Shown here in pieces: positions 37,505 through 46,689 of a stretch of DNA of 64,000 bases. Positions within the stretch are counted from its first letter, which is position 1; each line of letters opens with the position of its first letter. This stretch comes from Cervus elaphus (taxonomy: Eukaryota > Chordata > Mammalia > Artiodactyla > Cervidae): positions 47,082,001 through 47,146,000 of the forward strand of contig NC_057835.1 of assembly GCF_910594005.1 (NCBI RefSeq), written 5' to 3'. The notes under the pieces were generated by a model. It searched no databases. It saw only the letters and a list, made by a program, of their open reading frames with translations, and had not been told where the DNA came from. A program made the position numbers and the translations under genes.

Positions 37505-37950
37505 TGAAAAAAAAATGCGCAAACCAAAAGTTGAGAACTATATTTTATTTGGTGAACTTTCTAAGAACTTAAGCCAGGGGTTCAGCCTCTCAGCTCTGAG
37601 GACTGCTCTGCAGAAATAAGGAAGAAAGGATATATAGCTTTTGCTGAAAACAACAACAAAACAAACAAAAAACCCTAAGTAGTCAAATATCAAAAGATAA
37701 CTGCTAAACACAAAAATGGACATCTCACGACAATGATTTTAGTGTTTTTCCTTGTGTGGGAAGACGCAAGAGTCTGGGCTCATTGAAATTATTTTTTGAT
37801 ATGCATCTTAACTACCTAGGGCCAGGATGCTGTTTTTCCTCCATCCTGAATCCCTTCAGGGCGCACATCAGGACCACTGCTATATCATGTTGCTGGCCAC
37901 AGCAACATGCTTTGTTTACTGAAATGGCAGGTGATGGTCTCTGTCCACAG
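37505..37950. mobile_element. Ruminant ERV solo LTR-like repeat, copy B
   Basis: 'aaaagttgagaactatattt', 'gatatatagctttt', 'agacgcaagagtctgggctc' and 'atgctttgtttactga' appear in the same order as in copies A and C. No viral coding sequence adjoins it. Confidence 0.65.
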
Positions 37951-38105
37951 TTCCATAAAGTCATACTAGACTTTAATCAGATTTGTTTTCATAGCATTTT
38001 TCATTTTTACATTTATATTGGGTTCAAGTTAAGTAGCCTAGAACAGAATTTAGTTTGAAGGTTAAGGAAATACTTAATGTTTTTCAGAATTTGTAATCCA
38101 TTACT

Positions 38106-38322
38106 GGGCTTCCTTGGTGACTCAGCAGTAAAGAGTTCGTCTGCAATGCAGGAGATCCAGGTTCAGTCCCTGGGTCAGGAAGATCCCCTGGAGGAGGAAA
38201 TGGCAACCCACCCCAGTATTCTTGCTGGGAAAATCTCATAGACAGAAGAGTCTGGAGGGCTATGGTCCATGGGGTTGCAAAGGGTCAGACACAACTAAAG
38301 CATCTGAGCACAAGGCACACAG
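38106..38322 (+). repeat. Bov-tA SINE with 9-bp target-site duplication
   Basis: TCCATTACT flanks at 38097-38105 and 38323-38331. The element lies between LTR copies B and C. Confidence 0.92.
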
Positions 38323-38586
38323 TCCATTACTATAACTCTTAAGAAAGGAAGGGAATCTGAATTTAGGGCTTGAGGGACCTTAGAAATAACCTGGCTTCAA
38401 TCTCTCTGCATGTCTGTAATACAGTTGAGAGGCATCAGAGAACAAGGGATTAAGTGCATTGCTCTGAGTCGCAGAGCCATCAACATGCCCTTTGGCTCTG
38501 TCCCATGGGAGACACTAACAGGTATTTTGACCTGTATCTTTGTTTTGTCGATGTGTTTTAACCACAGAAGGATTATTCCCATTTGT

Positions 38587-39275
38587 TGACCGAAAAAAAT
38601 GCACAAGCTAAAGGTTGAATGTGTGTGTGCTCAATGGCTCAGTCGTGTCCGACTCTTTGAGATCCCATAGACTATAGGCAAAATTGAGAAGTATGTTTTA
38701 TTCGGTGGATTCCTGAGGACTTAAGCCTGGAAGATGACCTCTCTGATAGCTCTGAGGAACTGTTGCAAGAGGTAAGGGAAGAGCCAGGATATATAGGAGT
38801 TTTTGCAACTAAAACCAGATAGTCAGAACATCAAAAGACTACTGTTAAAGAAAACCAGGTATCTGCACTTGATTTCAGTGTTTCGCTTTCTTCTGTATGG
38901 GAAGAGGCAAGAATCTGCACATACTTGTGTAGTTTCTCAGTCTGACCTTTGTGACCCCAGGGACTGTAGCCTGCCAGGCAAGAATATTGGAGTGGGCTGC
39001 CATCCCTCCTCCGGGGGATCTTCCCGACTAAGGACTGCACCCACAACTCCTTCACTGGCATGCGGATTCTTTACCACTGAGCCACCAGGAAAGTTGCAAG
39101 AATCTGGGCTCATGGAGATCACTCCTTTGATATGAACCTTACCTATCTAGGGCCAGGATTCTGCTTTTCTCTGACCCTGAATCCCCTCAGGGTGCAGAGT
39201 CAGGGCGGTGTTTAGGCTGAGGCCTGCAACATCCTTTGTTTACTGACTTGGCAGGCCACATTTTTTCACCCACAC
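38587..39275. mobile_element. Ruminant ERV solo LTR-like repeat, copy C, twice interrupted
   Basis: Begins 'gaaaaaaatgcacaagctaa', continues 'atgttttattcggtggatt', 'ggatatataggagtttttgc' and ends 'ctttgtttactgacttgg'. A small BovA piece lies at about 38616-38680 and a Bov-tA SINE at 38918-39095. Same orientation as copy B, about 640 bp away. Confidence 0.68.
38918..39095 (-). repeat. Bov-tA SINE inside LTR copy C
   Basis: GCAAGAATCTG is repeated exactly at 38907-38917 and 39096-39106. Removing the SINE restores LTR sequence matching copy B. Confidence 0.94.
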
Positions 39276-40539
39276 ACTCATCACATCAAAGAATGTGTTT
39301 AAAAGTTAAATTTTGGATAATGCCTCTGGTATAAAAATGATTTCTTGAGTACTTAAGTATTTAGTATCAAGGTGTCATTTTCCTTTTGATATTTCTATTG
39401 CATGGTTGATTATGATAATCTAAAAACTAGTATTCCAGTACCAAGTCCTGGCTATTATTACCATATTCTATACAAAAATGGGCAAACATGTTGACCTAGC
39501 ACATGAAGAAGGCAAGTCCAAGCACACAGGAGCTGCTTCTCTGGGAGGCAGGGGCAGTGACCACGCTAAGTGTCTGGAAGACAGCACTTGCTCTGCTGGA
39601 CAAATGATGTGCTCAGCTGCCCTCAGAACAGGAACATTTTCTGGGAGCAGTTGAGCCTCAAGTACGGGACATGCCAGTCCTTAGTGACACAACTATGTGA
39701 CCTGAGTCTCTCAGCATTAAAACGCTGCCAGTAGGGAAACTGAGGTAACCCTAGGATTAGGGCAAGAATACACTGCAGGTGAGTAAATGTCCTGAGGTAT
39801 TCCGGGAAATGACAAGCTCAGATTTCAGTTTGTTGGGGAAGGTGCAAGAAGAACTAGTGTCTTGGAACAATTCGGGGGACTGTATGTAGCCTCTACTCTT
39901 AATCCCATGAAGAGGAGGGTGAGCTTGAGGCAGCCAGGTGTGGTCCTATTTCACAAAGTCTAGATGAGAGGAACCTGGACAGGAATTCTGGTTCTTCCAC
40001 TCTGCAAACTTTCCCTGCCTCATTTCTCTTTCAGAAAATTGGGATAACACCCTTGAGTAAAAATCCTGTGGGCATCAGCATTAACAGATATAAAGGGGCC
40101 AGGAAGTACAGCATGTAGCAAGGAGGCATTCCATCTCCACCAAGGTGGCTACCCTCTGTGTGTGGCAATTTCCACATCTCACTCCAACTCACTCCCACAG
40201 CAACCCAGGAGCACAAAGATCCTGTGACAGGCACACTTTGAAAAGTAGAACGTTCTACTTACAAATAAATACAGGGTAGTATTAAGATTAAAGGAGAAGA
40301 GGAGAACCACTGGAGTCTAAAGACTTGGGAGCCTGAGGAGAAATTGTTCAGGGCTCCGCTCGGCTGAAAATGTAAATAATAAAACATACTTGAATGAGAA
40401 CATTTAATAGCAATGGCAGTCACTTAAACTGATAACCTTCTACAGAGTCAGAGTTTGGAAACCGAACTGCCTGGGACATCTCCCCGCACCCAAGACCTTC
40501 TGATTAAGATAGCCTAACTCAACTCAGGTTAGATACCCT
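39276..40539. other. FABP5 upstream flank, repeat-poor
   Basis: No transposon is recognised in about 1.26 kb before the CpG island. This is where proximal enhancers of FABP5 would be expected; no factor site is called. Confidence 0.5.
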
Positions 40540-40997
40540 CCGAGACCCCAGCTGGGCCGGGAGTGGCGTGAGGGTGGGAACAGGTTATTTCAGGAGGGTG
40601 TGGGATGCGGGTTTGTCCCTCAACCTCTCGCCCCAGCAGTGATTAAAGAGGCGAAGAAGTTTACCGATCAGTCAATTAAGCCACTGATCAATTCCTGCAG
40701 TGGGAACCGAACGAAGGCTAATCGATTCTTCGGGGGTGTTACGAACGGGAGGAGGGCGGCAGCTTGGCATGGGATCAACTGGCCCGGGAGAGCCGGGCCG
40801 GGTCCGCCCGTAGCCCCTCTGGCTTCCTGGGCGTGCGGAGGCGCGGGCGGCCAGGGGCTGGCGTCCGTGGCGGCGTGGGGCGCGTCGGACTAGGACTAGT
40901 CCCAGCTTGCAGGAGGAGCCCGCGGAGCCCCAGCCGCTGCGGCAGGTGGAGCAATTCAGCTCTTTTGGACCCCAGGAACCAGGCCAGGGGGCGCGGA

Positions 40998-41004
40998 GGG
41001 CGGG
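40998..41004 (+). promoter_or_regulatory. GC box (Sp1-like)
   Basis: GGGCGGG lies about 65-70 nt upstream of the TATA box, inside the CpG island. It matches the Sp1/KLF core; binding is inferred. Confidence 0.5.
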
Positions 41005-41027
41005 TCAGGAGGACGAGGCGCGCTTCT

Positions 41028-41033
41028 CATTGG
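41028..41033 (-). promoter_or_regulatory. Inverted CCAAT box
   Basis: CATTGG on the + strand (CCAATG on the - strand) lies 35 nt upstream of the TATA box, a usual NF-Y position. Confidence 0.65.
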
Positions 41034-41067
41034 TCGCCGGGCGCCGCCCGCGCGCGCGCTCTGCCTT

Positions 41068-41073
41068 TATAAA
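41068..41073 (+). promoter_or_regulatory. TATA box of FABP5
   Basis: TATAAA occurs in the context CCTTTATAAAGCC, 91 nt before the ATG. Standard spacing of about 30 nt places the transcription start near 41098, giving a 5' UTR of about 65 nt. The start site is inferred, not seen. Confidence 0.85.
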
Positions 41074-41163
41074 GCCGCGCGCGTGGCCCGGCAACCGCAC
41101 GCCTGATTCCCGGCGCTCGACCCTGCTCCGCTTGCCTGTCACGCCTGTCCGCTCGGACCCACC

Positions 41164-41242
41164 ATGGCCACCGTTCAGCAGCTGGTAGGAAGATGGCGCT
41201 TAGTGGAGAGCAAAGGCTTTGACGAATACATGAAGGAAGTAG
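41164..41242 (+). CDS. FABP5: FABP5 coding exon 1
   Basis: This exon encodes residues 1-26 and the first base of codon 27 (phase 1 junction). The donor at 41243 is GTGAGG. It contains the first beta strand and the start of the helix-turn-helix lid, including K24. It lies wholly inside the CpG island. Confidence 0.96.
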
Positions 41243-44200
41243 GTGAGGTTCCCCGCCATACGGCGCGGCAACGTGGCACGTGTGTGTGGCTGTCTGGCCG
41301 TAGGCCCCCTTCGGCGTGCTAGGCTGAAAGGCTGGGCGTGCGCGGCCGCCTACCCCCGACCCCATTATCCTCCACCTCCCACCCTCATCGCAGTTTAGCA
41401 GCGGAGAGAGCGCCTCCCGCCCGCTCCGGATTCCCGGGACCGTCGGCCTCTTGATCTGCCCCGCTCTCTGCCGCTTTCCCCGGGCCCACGCGACCACTGC
41501 TTCCCTGCCCTTTAGCGCGCTCACTCCTCTCCCACTCCAAGCTTCTTTTCTTTCGCCCCTTCCAGGCGGCCCTCTTAACTTTCCCGAATTTTCTTCTCCC
41601 ACCACTAGTCCGCTCTTCTGCCATCGTCCTCCCTCGCACTCGCCCGGTCGTGGCCGCACCCACTTGCCCTGGCCCACCTTGCCGCATCTTTTGTTCCCAG
41701 GTGGCGCGCAGGGTCCCCTCCCTCTTCTACACCGGGACTCGGTTTCCCGCTGAAATCCGGGCTACCGCTTCAGCTTCCATTGCGCTCTTGGCTGCATCTC
41801 CCCCACCCTCAGAGCCCCCGCCCGCCTTCGCCGCGTGCGGCGGGCCATTTTGGGTTGGCCGGGCTCCCCCGGTGGAGCATCAGGGCATCTTCTCTCCACG
41901 CCCGGGAGCGGGGCTCAGAGGCGTGGCGCTGGCGACAGTGACCTGTTGGCACTGCTCGACTGGGCGCTGCGGTGGCCGGGTGGCGTGTGGGAGGAGCGCG
42001 GTGAGGTCGAGTGTACCCGGGGTAGCGGTGCCCTGCAGCCTTCTACGTCTAGAGGGTGGAGCGCAGAGAGGCTTCGCCGGGAACCGCAGTCAGAAACTGC
42101 CGGTCCTTCAGCTGCTTTCCAACTGCGTCCAAGATGGGCGTGGCCTTGCCCAAGACACTTGATTTTTTTTTAAAACTATTATTATTTTTAAAATTTTTAC
42201 AGTGTTGATTTCTGCCGTACAGCAAGGGGAACTAGCCATGATTATGCATATATCCGCTCCCTTCCAAGCCTCCCTCCCTTCCCCCTATCCCATCCCTCCA
42301 GGTCATCACAGAGCACCTGACTGGCCTCCCAGTGCTACACAACTTCTCGCCACTCATCCATCTTGCAGCTGATAGTGTGTGCGTGTTGATGCTCCCTTCT
42401 GCATTCCTCCCACTCTCTCCTCCCTCACTGTGTCATTAAGTCCATTCTCTATATCTGCAGTTCTATTCCTTCCCTGCAGGTAGGTTCATCAGTATCATTT
42501 TTCTAGATTCCATTTATATGCCTTAATACCTGGCAACTCCACTACTGGGTATATGCCCTGAGCAAACCAAAATTGTAAAAGACACGTGTACCCCAATGTT
42601 CATACCATCACTCTTTAGAATAGCCAGGACATGGAGGCAATCTAGATGTCCATCCACAGATGAATATGGATAAAGAAGATGTGGTACATATATACAGTGG
42701 ACTACTACTCAGCCAGAAAAAAGAACAAATTTGAGTCAGTTCTAGTGACCTAGATGAAACTAGAGCCTGTTCTACAGAGGGAGGCACTTGACTTCTTAAA
42801 AGCCTTCCAAGGGAGGATGTGTCTCTGTAGGAAGATTCAAGTTCTCTCGCTCAAAATGGTGTTGGATTTTCTGTTGTCTGTTTCATAAGCCGGTGACAAT
42901 GATAGAGTGCTGATTGCGACATTGGGTAGATTGGCAAAGGTGAACTTTTGTCACAGGCCCCTAGGAAGTGAAGCATAGCAAAGATTCTGTCTGACACAAC
43001 TGCTGGGGCTGTAGGGCTGTTTTAGAAGCTGCTGCTGCTAAGTCACTTCAGTCGTGTCCAACTCTGTGTGACCCCATAGACGGCAGCCCACCAGGCTCCC
43101 ATCCCTGGGATTCTCCAGGCAAGAACACTGGAGTTGGCCGCCATTTCCTTCTCCAGTGCATGAAAGTGAAAAGTGAAAGTGAAGTCAGTCAGTCGTGTCC
43201 GACTCTTCCCCACCCCATGGACTGTAGCCTACCAGGCTCCTCCATCCATGGGATTTTCCAGGCAAGAATACTGGAGTGGGGTGCCATTGCCTTCTCCGTT
43301 TTAGAAGCTAGCCTCCCGCAAATAGTAACTTTCTATTACCAAATGTTAAATGAGTGAAGAAGTCATTACAAAGACCTAGACCCCAAAGTACCCTGAAGTA
43401 CTTCAGAAACACACCTTCTAGCTGATGGCTGGTTAAGTCTGGCTCTGGTGAATCTTGAGTGTGTTATGATCCTGTGAATAAAACAAGGCAGTATTTTTTT
43501 TTTCCCCTCCGCTCTATGGCTTGATCAATGTGACTCTGGACGAAAAGCAACTAACTGCACTCACAAAGGAGAAATACTTATGTGTGTGTTCACCTGAGTG
43601 AGGACCACAGAAGGCAGTTTCTCTGCCCACTGAAACCGAACGTGTTTATCAGATGGCTTGTTTCCAGAGTTCTGGAGTCAGGAAGGTTGTCAAGGTACAA
43701 TTCATTAGAGAGCAATCAAAGTGTGGAAAGAGCAGAGCCCTTTATTTGTCGAAAGTGAGAAAATAATGACTCAGCTAATGAAACAAAGCACCAGAGCCTA
43801 GCTGGAAAAGAGAAGGCTCCGCGGGGACATGTCAAGCCGGGCTGCGTGTTCACCATCAAGTCAGTTACTGTGCTTAGGCCGTGGTCGCCTCATCCATGAA
43901 ACAGATTTGGCCTAGAACCAAGTTTCCTACTAAATGTTAATATTAGGGGGAAATACATAGATTATAAAATAAATGTATTAATAGAGTAATCTGAGTTACA
44001 GAGTTCTGAAATACTATTTGTGAGGGTAAGGTTTTTCCTGTTTGTTAGCATTATGATTGTGCGGTTAACTCTCAAAACTGCAATTTGAATATCTCAGGAT
44101 TGATACCGATTTTGTGTAGTCTACTAATCAAATATTTATCAGGGACTTATGTGCTAGACTATGTGCTGGAGTCATATAATACAGTGGTTGGCAGAACTGA

Positions 44201-46482
44201 GGAAATTATAGAAGTCAGGATACCTTCCTTAAGTTTCTGAGGGCCAACATGGCATGGTGTCTTAAAGCTGAGATTTAGAGCTAGACTGCCTGCGTTGTTG
44301 GTTCTCAGCACCTCCCTTCTTAGCTGGATGGGCTTGAGTAAGTTACATCAATGCCTCACTTACTCATCTGTCAGATGGAGACTATCTACCTCTCACAAGG
44401 CCCTTGCCCGGCTTCCATGAACAGTATACGTCAGGTACTAGTGCTTGGTAAGCGCTGGATATGTGTATGTTCACAGTTGTTACTGATGACAGCTGCTGCT
44501 GCTGCTGCTAAGTTGCTTCAGTTGTGTCCGACTCTGTGTGACCCCATAGACGGCAGCCCACCAGGCTCCCCCGTCCCTGGGATTCTCCAGGCAAGAACAC
44601 TGGAGTCGGTTGCCATTTCCTTCTCCAATGCATGAAAGTGAAAAGTGAAAGTGAAGTCACTCAGTCGTGTCCGACTCCCAGTGAGCCCACCAGGCTCCTC
44701 CGTCCATGGGATTTTCCAGGCAAGAGCACTGGAGTGGGGTGCCATTGCCTTCCCCATTGATGACTAAATAGTTGAAAATATGCATATCGTGGTGATTGCA
44801 ATTGAATTACTGCTTTTATTATGTAAACGAGAACTTTGGTCTTCCAGGTGTCTAATATGGTATAACTTTCTACAGGAGTGGGGATGGCTCTTCGAAAAGT
44901 GGGTGCGATGGCCAAACCAGACTGTATCATCACTTCTGATGGCAAAAACCTCAGCATAAAAACTGAGAGCACTTTGAAAACAACACAGTTTTCCTGTAAA
45001 CTGGGAGAGAAGTTCGAAGAGACCACAGCTGATGGCAGAAAGACTCAGGTTAATTATAATTTGTAATATCACAGAAGCTTGCAGAATGATTAACTCTATT
45101 AATAACATTCTTACTACTTCCAGGCCAGAACTTAATGAAAAAGTCTCAAGTTGTTTTATGAATTGAGTTTTGACAAATTAGTGAAAATACTGATTTCACA
45201 ACTTAATCTGTTTTGTAAAAATAGTTTTAAGGGACATCTAGATTGAAAAGCACAAACTACATTATGAATGAAATTAGTATGGGTTAATGAGGTGAAGTAG
45301 ACTCAGAAGGGAAAAGATAAAAAAATGTTGATTAAGGAGGTTATAAGTCACAGAAACTCTTTTTCATTGTGCTCTGGAAGATTAAAAAGGATACTTTATT
45401 TTGGCAGACTGTCTGCAACTTTACAGATGGCGCATTGGTTCAACATCAGGAATGGGATGGAAAGGAAAGCACAATAACAAGAAAACTGGAAGATGGGAAA
45501 TTAGTGGTGGTAAGTGTCTGACATCTTATGTCTTATATGAATTCATAGTTCACATAAGTGTTCTAGATCACTGATCATGAACAGGAGAACTAGGTTGAAG
45601 GAAAAAAAAGTGCCAAGTAACAACATAAATACAAGAATACTTAATAACGAAAGAAAGCCCTTTGTGGAGCTAGAGAAGGTGATACAGCAGGAGCTGGGTC
45701 TAGTCCGTGTTCTGCTGCTCCGTCTACAGTGCAGGCACACCTCAGAGATACTGTAGGTTCGCTTCCAGACCACTACAATAAATGGAACATTGCAATAAAG
45801 TGAGTCACATAAATTTTCTGGTTTCTCAGTGCATATAAAAGTTATATTTACACTATTGTATTAAGTATGCAATAGCTTTCTGTCTGAAAAAACAATATAC
45901 CTGCTTTAATTTTAAAAATACTTTTTGCTGAAAACAGCCTCCAGATTATAAGAGTAATATCACAGATCACTAATCACCACAACCAACATAATAATAATAA
46001 TGAAAAATTTCGAAATATTGTGAAAGTTAACAAAATGTGACACAGAGACAGAAAGTGAGCAAATGCTGTTAGAAAAAGGGCTCCATAGACTTATTCAATG
46101 CAGGGTTGCCACAAACCTTCAGTTTGTAAAAAATGACTATATAATCTTGAGCATACATTTTTCTGTTTCTTTAAAATGAGGAATAGTATTTGCTAAAACT
46201 AAATAGTTTAGATATTGCAAATCGGTAGTTTTCAGTAAAGCGTATACACATCATAAATAAAATAACAGGTTCTAGCTTTTCAAACCCAGGAATCCTCAAG
46301 TGCATTTTCTCCATCTGTGAAGTAGATTTTCAATGTTTTGTAGGATTGTGATCCTAGCATTCAACTACCACCATTACTCTGTGATATAAGACTAACTTGC
46401 CTCTTTTTAATGACATTCTTTCTCCTAGGTATGCGTCATGAACAATGTTACCTGTACTCGGGTCTATGAAAAAGTAGAATAA
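41164..46482 (+). CDS. FABP5: Fatty acid-binding protein 5 (epidermal FABP), four exons, intact
   Basis: The coding sequence joins 41164-41242, 44876-45048, 45408-45509 and 46429-46482, giving 408 nt and 135 residues. FABP5 is a cytosolic carrier of long-chain fatty acids and, in other mammals, delivers ligands to nuclear PPAR beta/delta. The family N-terminal signature is seen from G9-R10-W11 to about residue 27. Residues known in FABP5 are present: R109, R129 and Y131, which hold the fatty-acid carboxylate; C120 and C127, which can form a disulfide; and K24, R33 and K34 of the three-dimensional nuclear import signal. The exon sizes are the standard FABP-family plan with phases 1, 0 and 0. 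The start ATG lies in a good context (CCACCATGG), 91 nt after the TATA box. Compared with the human protein as I remember it, residue 47 is Ser rather than Cys and residue 119 is Val rather than Glu. Introns and an intact frame argue against a processed pseudogene. Confidence 0.97.
42163..42780 (-). mobile_element. 5'-inverted (twin-primed) L1 insertion in FABP5 intron 1
   Basis: 42163-42530 is antisense L1 3' end, starting with the poly-T of its tail. 42531-42780 is an upstream L1 segment in sense ('ccactactgggtatatgcc', 'gaagatgtggtacatata'). The site is flanked by an imperfect TSD, 42152-42162 and 42781-42791, sharing CACTTGA with 9 of 11 positions equal. This is the L1 5'-inversion layout. 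Confidence 0.85.
43031..43297 (-). repeat. BOV-A2 SINE (dimer) in FABP5 intron 1
   Basis: Two BovA units are joined by a 'gaaaagtgaaagtgaag' linker. Flanked by the perfect 12-bp TSD GTTTTAGAAGCT at 43019-43030 and 43298-43309. The intact TSD suggests a young insertion. Confidence 0.95.
43162..43184 (+). promoter_or_regulatory. ISRE/IRF-like motif cluster in BOV-A2
   Basis: GAAAGTGAAA at 43162-43171 fits the IRF pattern GAAANNGAAA, with further overlapping GAAA/GTGAAA steps to 43184. Motif presence is seen; factor binding is inferred. Confidence 0.5.
43310..44234. other. FABP5 intron 1 middle, nothing recognised
   Basis: No clear repeat. Poly-T run at 43494-43503. Confidence 0.5.
44235..44482 (+). 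repeat. MIR SINE in FABP5 intron 1
   Basis: 'gggcttgagtaagttacatc', 'cacttactcatctgtcagat' and 'gtgcttggtaagcgctggat' follow the MIR order. Confidence 0.8.
44491..44757 (-). repeat. Second BOV-A2 SINE (dimer) in FABP5 intron 1
   Basis: Complete dimer in the same orientation as the one at 43031, flanked by TGATGAC at 44484-44490 and 44758-44764. It ends 118 bp before exon 2. Confidence 0.94.
44634..44656 (+). promoter_or_regulatory. ISRE/IRF-like motif cluster in second BOV-A2
   Basis: GAAAGTGAAA at 44634-44643 and overlapping GTGAAA steps to 44656, as in the first copy. It is about 220 bp upstream of exon 2. Confidence 0.5.
44876..45048 (+). CDS. FABP5: FABP5 coding exon 2
   Basis: This exon of 173 nt is the usual FABP exon 2 length. 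The acceptor ends TTTCTACAG at 44875 and the donor at 45049 is GTTAAT. It completes codon 27 and runs to Q84, covering the helical lid (R33, K34) and beta strands B to E. Residue 47 is Ser. Confidence 0.96.
45408..45509 (+). CDS. FABP5: FABP5 coding exon 3
   Basis: This exon is 102 nt and in phase, encoding T85 to V118 including W100 and the ligand-contact R109. The acceptor is TTGGCAG and the donor at 45510 is the strong GTAAGT. Intron 2 before it is only 359 bp, with no repeat seen in it. Confidence 0.96.
45732..46135 (+). mobile_element. Tigger1-type DNA transposon, internally deleted, in FABP5 intron 3
   Basis: It starts with a Tigger1-like end ('caggcacacctcagagatac'), then 'gcttccagaccactacaata' and 'gtgcatataaaagttatat'. 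After about 45950 it continues with the opposite end ('aaatattgtgaaagtta', 'cagggttgccacaaacctt'). The transposase region is absent and the last terminal repeat is eroded. Confidence 0.88.
46429..46482 (+). CDS. FABP5: FABP5 coding exon 4 with stop
   Basis: The acceptor is TCTCCTAG at 46428. The exon encodes V119 to E135 and a TAA stop at 46480-46482. C120, C127, R129 and Y131 of the last two beta strands are here. Confidence 0.96.
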   Translation, partial: VCVMNNVTCTRVYEKVE

Positions 46483-46685
46483 AAACTCCATCATCATTTT
46501 GCACAGAAATTAGTTGCGAGGATGAACGAGCTCAGTTCAATGAGCAAATCTCCATACTGCTGGTTTTTTTTTTCATTATTGCGTTCAATTATCTTTATCA
46601 CAAACAATTAAACTATTTCAAAGTGTTTCAAATTAGGGTCATCTCTTTGGTTAGTAAATAAATCTGTTTGTGCTACACCAGTGTT
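46483..46685 (+). terminator. FABP5 3' UTR and polyadenylation signal
   Basis: AATAAA lies at 46657-46662, followed by a T/G-rich stretch (TCTGTTTGTG and TGTTGCATG). Cleavage is therefore expected near 46675-46690, giving a 3' UTR of about 200 nt. No other AATAAA lies between the stop codon and this one. Confidence 0.8.
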
Positions 46686-46689
46686 GCAT

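Larger units (their letters stand above)
40540..42150. promoter_or_regulatory. CpG island over FABP5 promoter, exon 1 and 5' part of intron 1
   Basis: CG dinucleotides are dense from about 40.54 kb, strongest at 40.77-41.14 kb, and stay frequent to about 42.15 kb; the surrounding DNA is AT-rich and CpG-poor. The island ends at an L1 insertion starting at 42163. Long open frames here on both strands are a by-product of GC content. Edges are estimated by eye. Confidence 0.85.

Noticed and set aside
41027..41677. 216-codon open frame on the - strand, with 100-170-codon frames on the + strand at 41451-42162
   Set aside because: They lie in the FABP5 CpG island, where stop codons are rare. Composition is Arg/Gly/Pro/Ala-rich, no domain is seen, and frames overlap on both strands.
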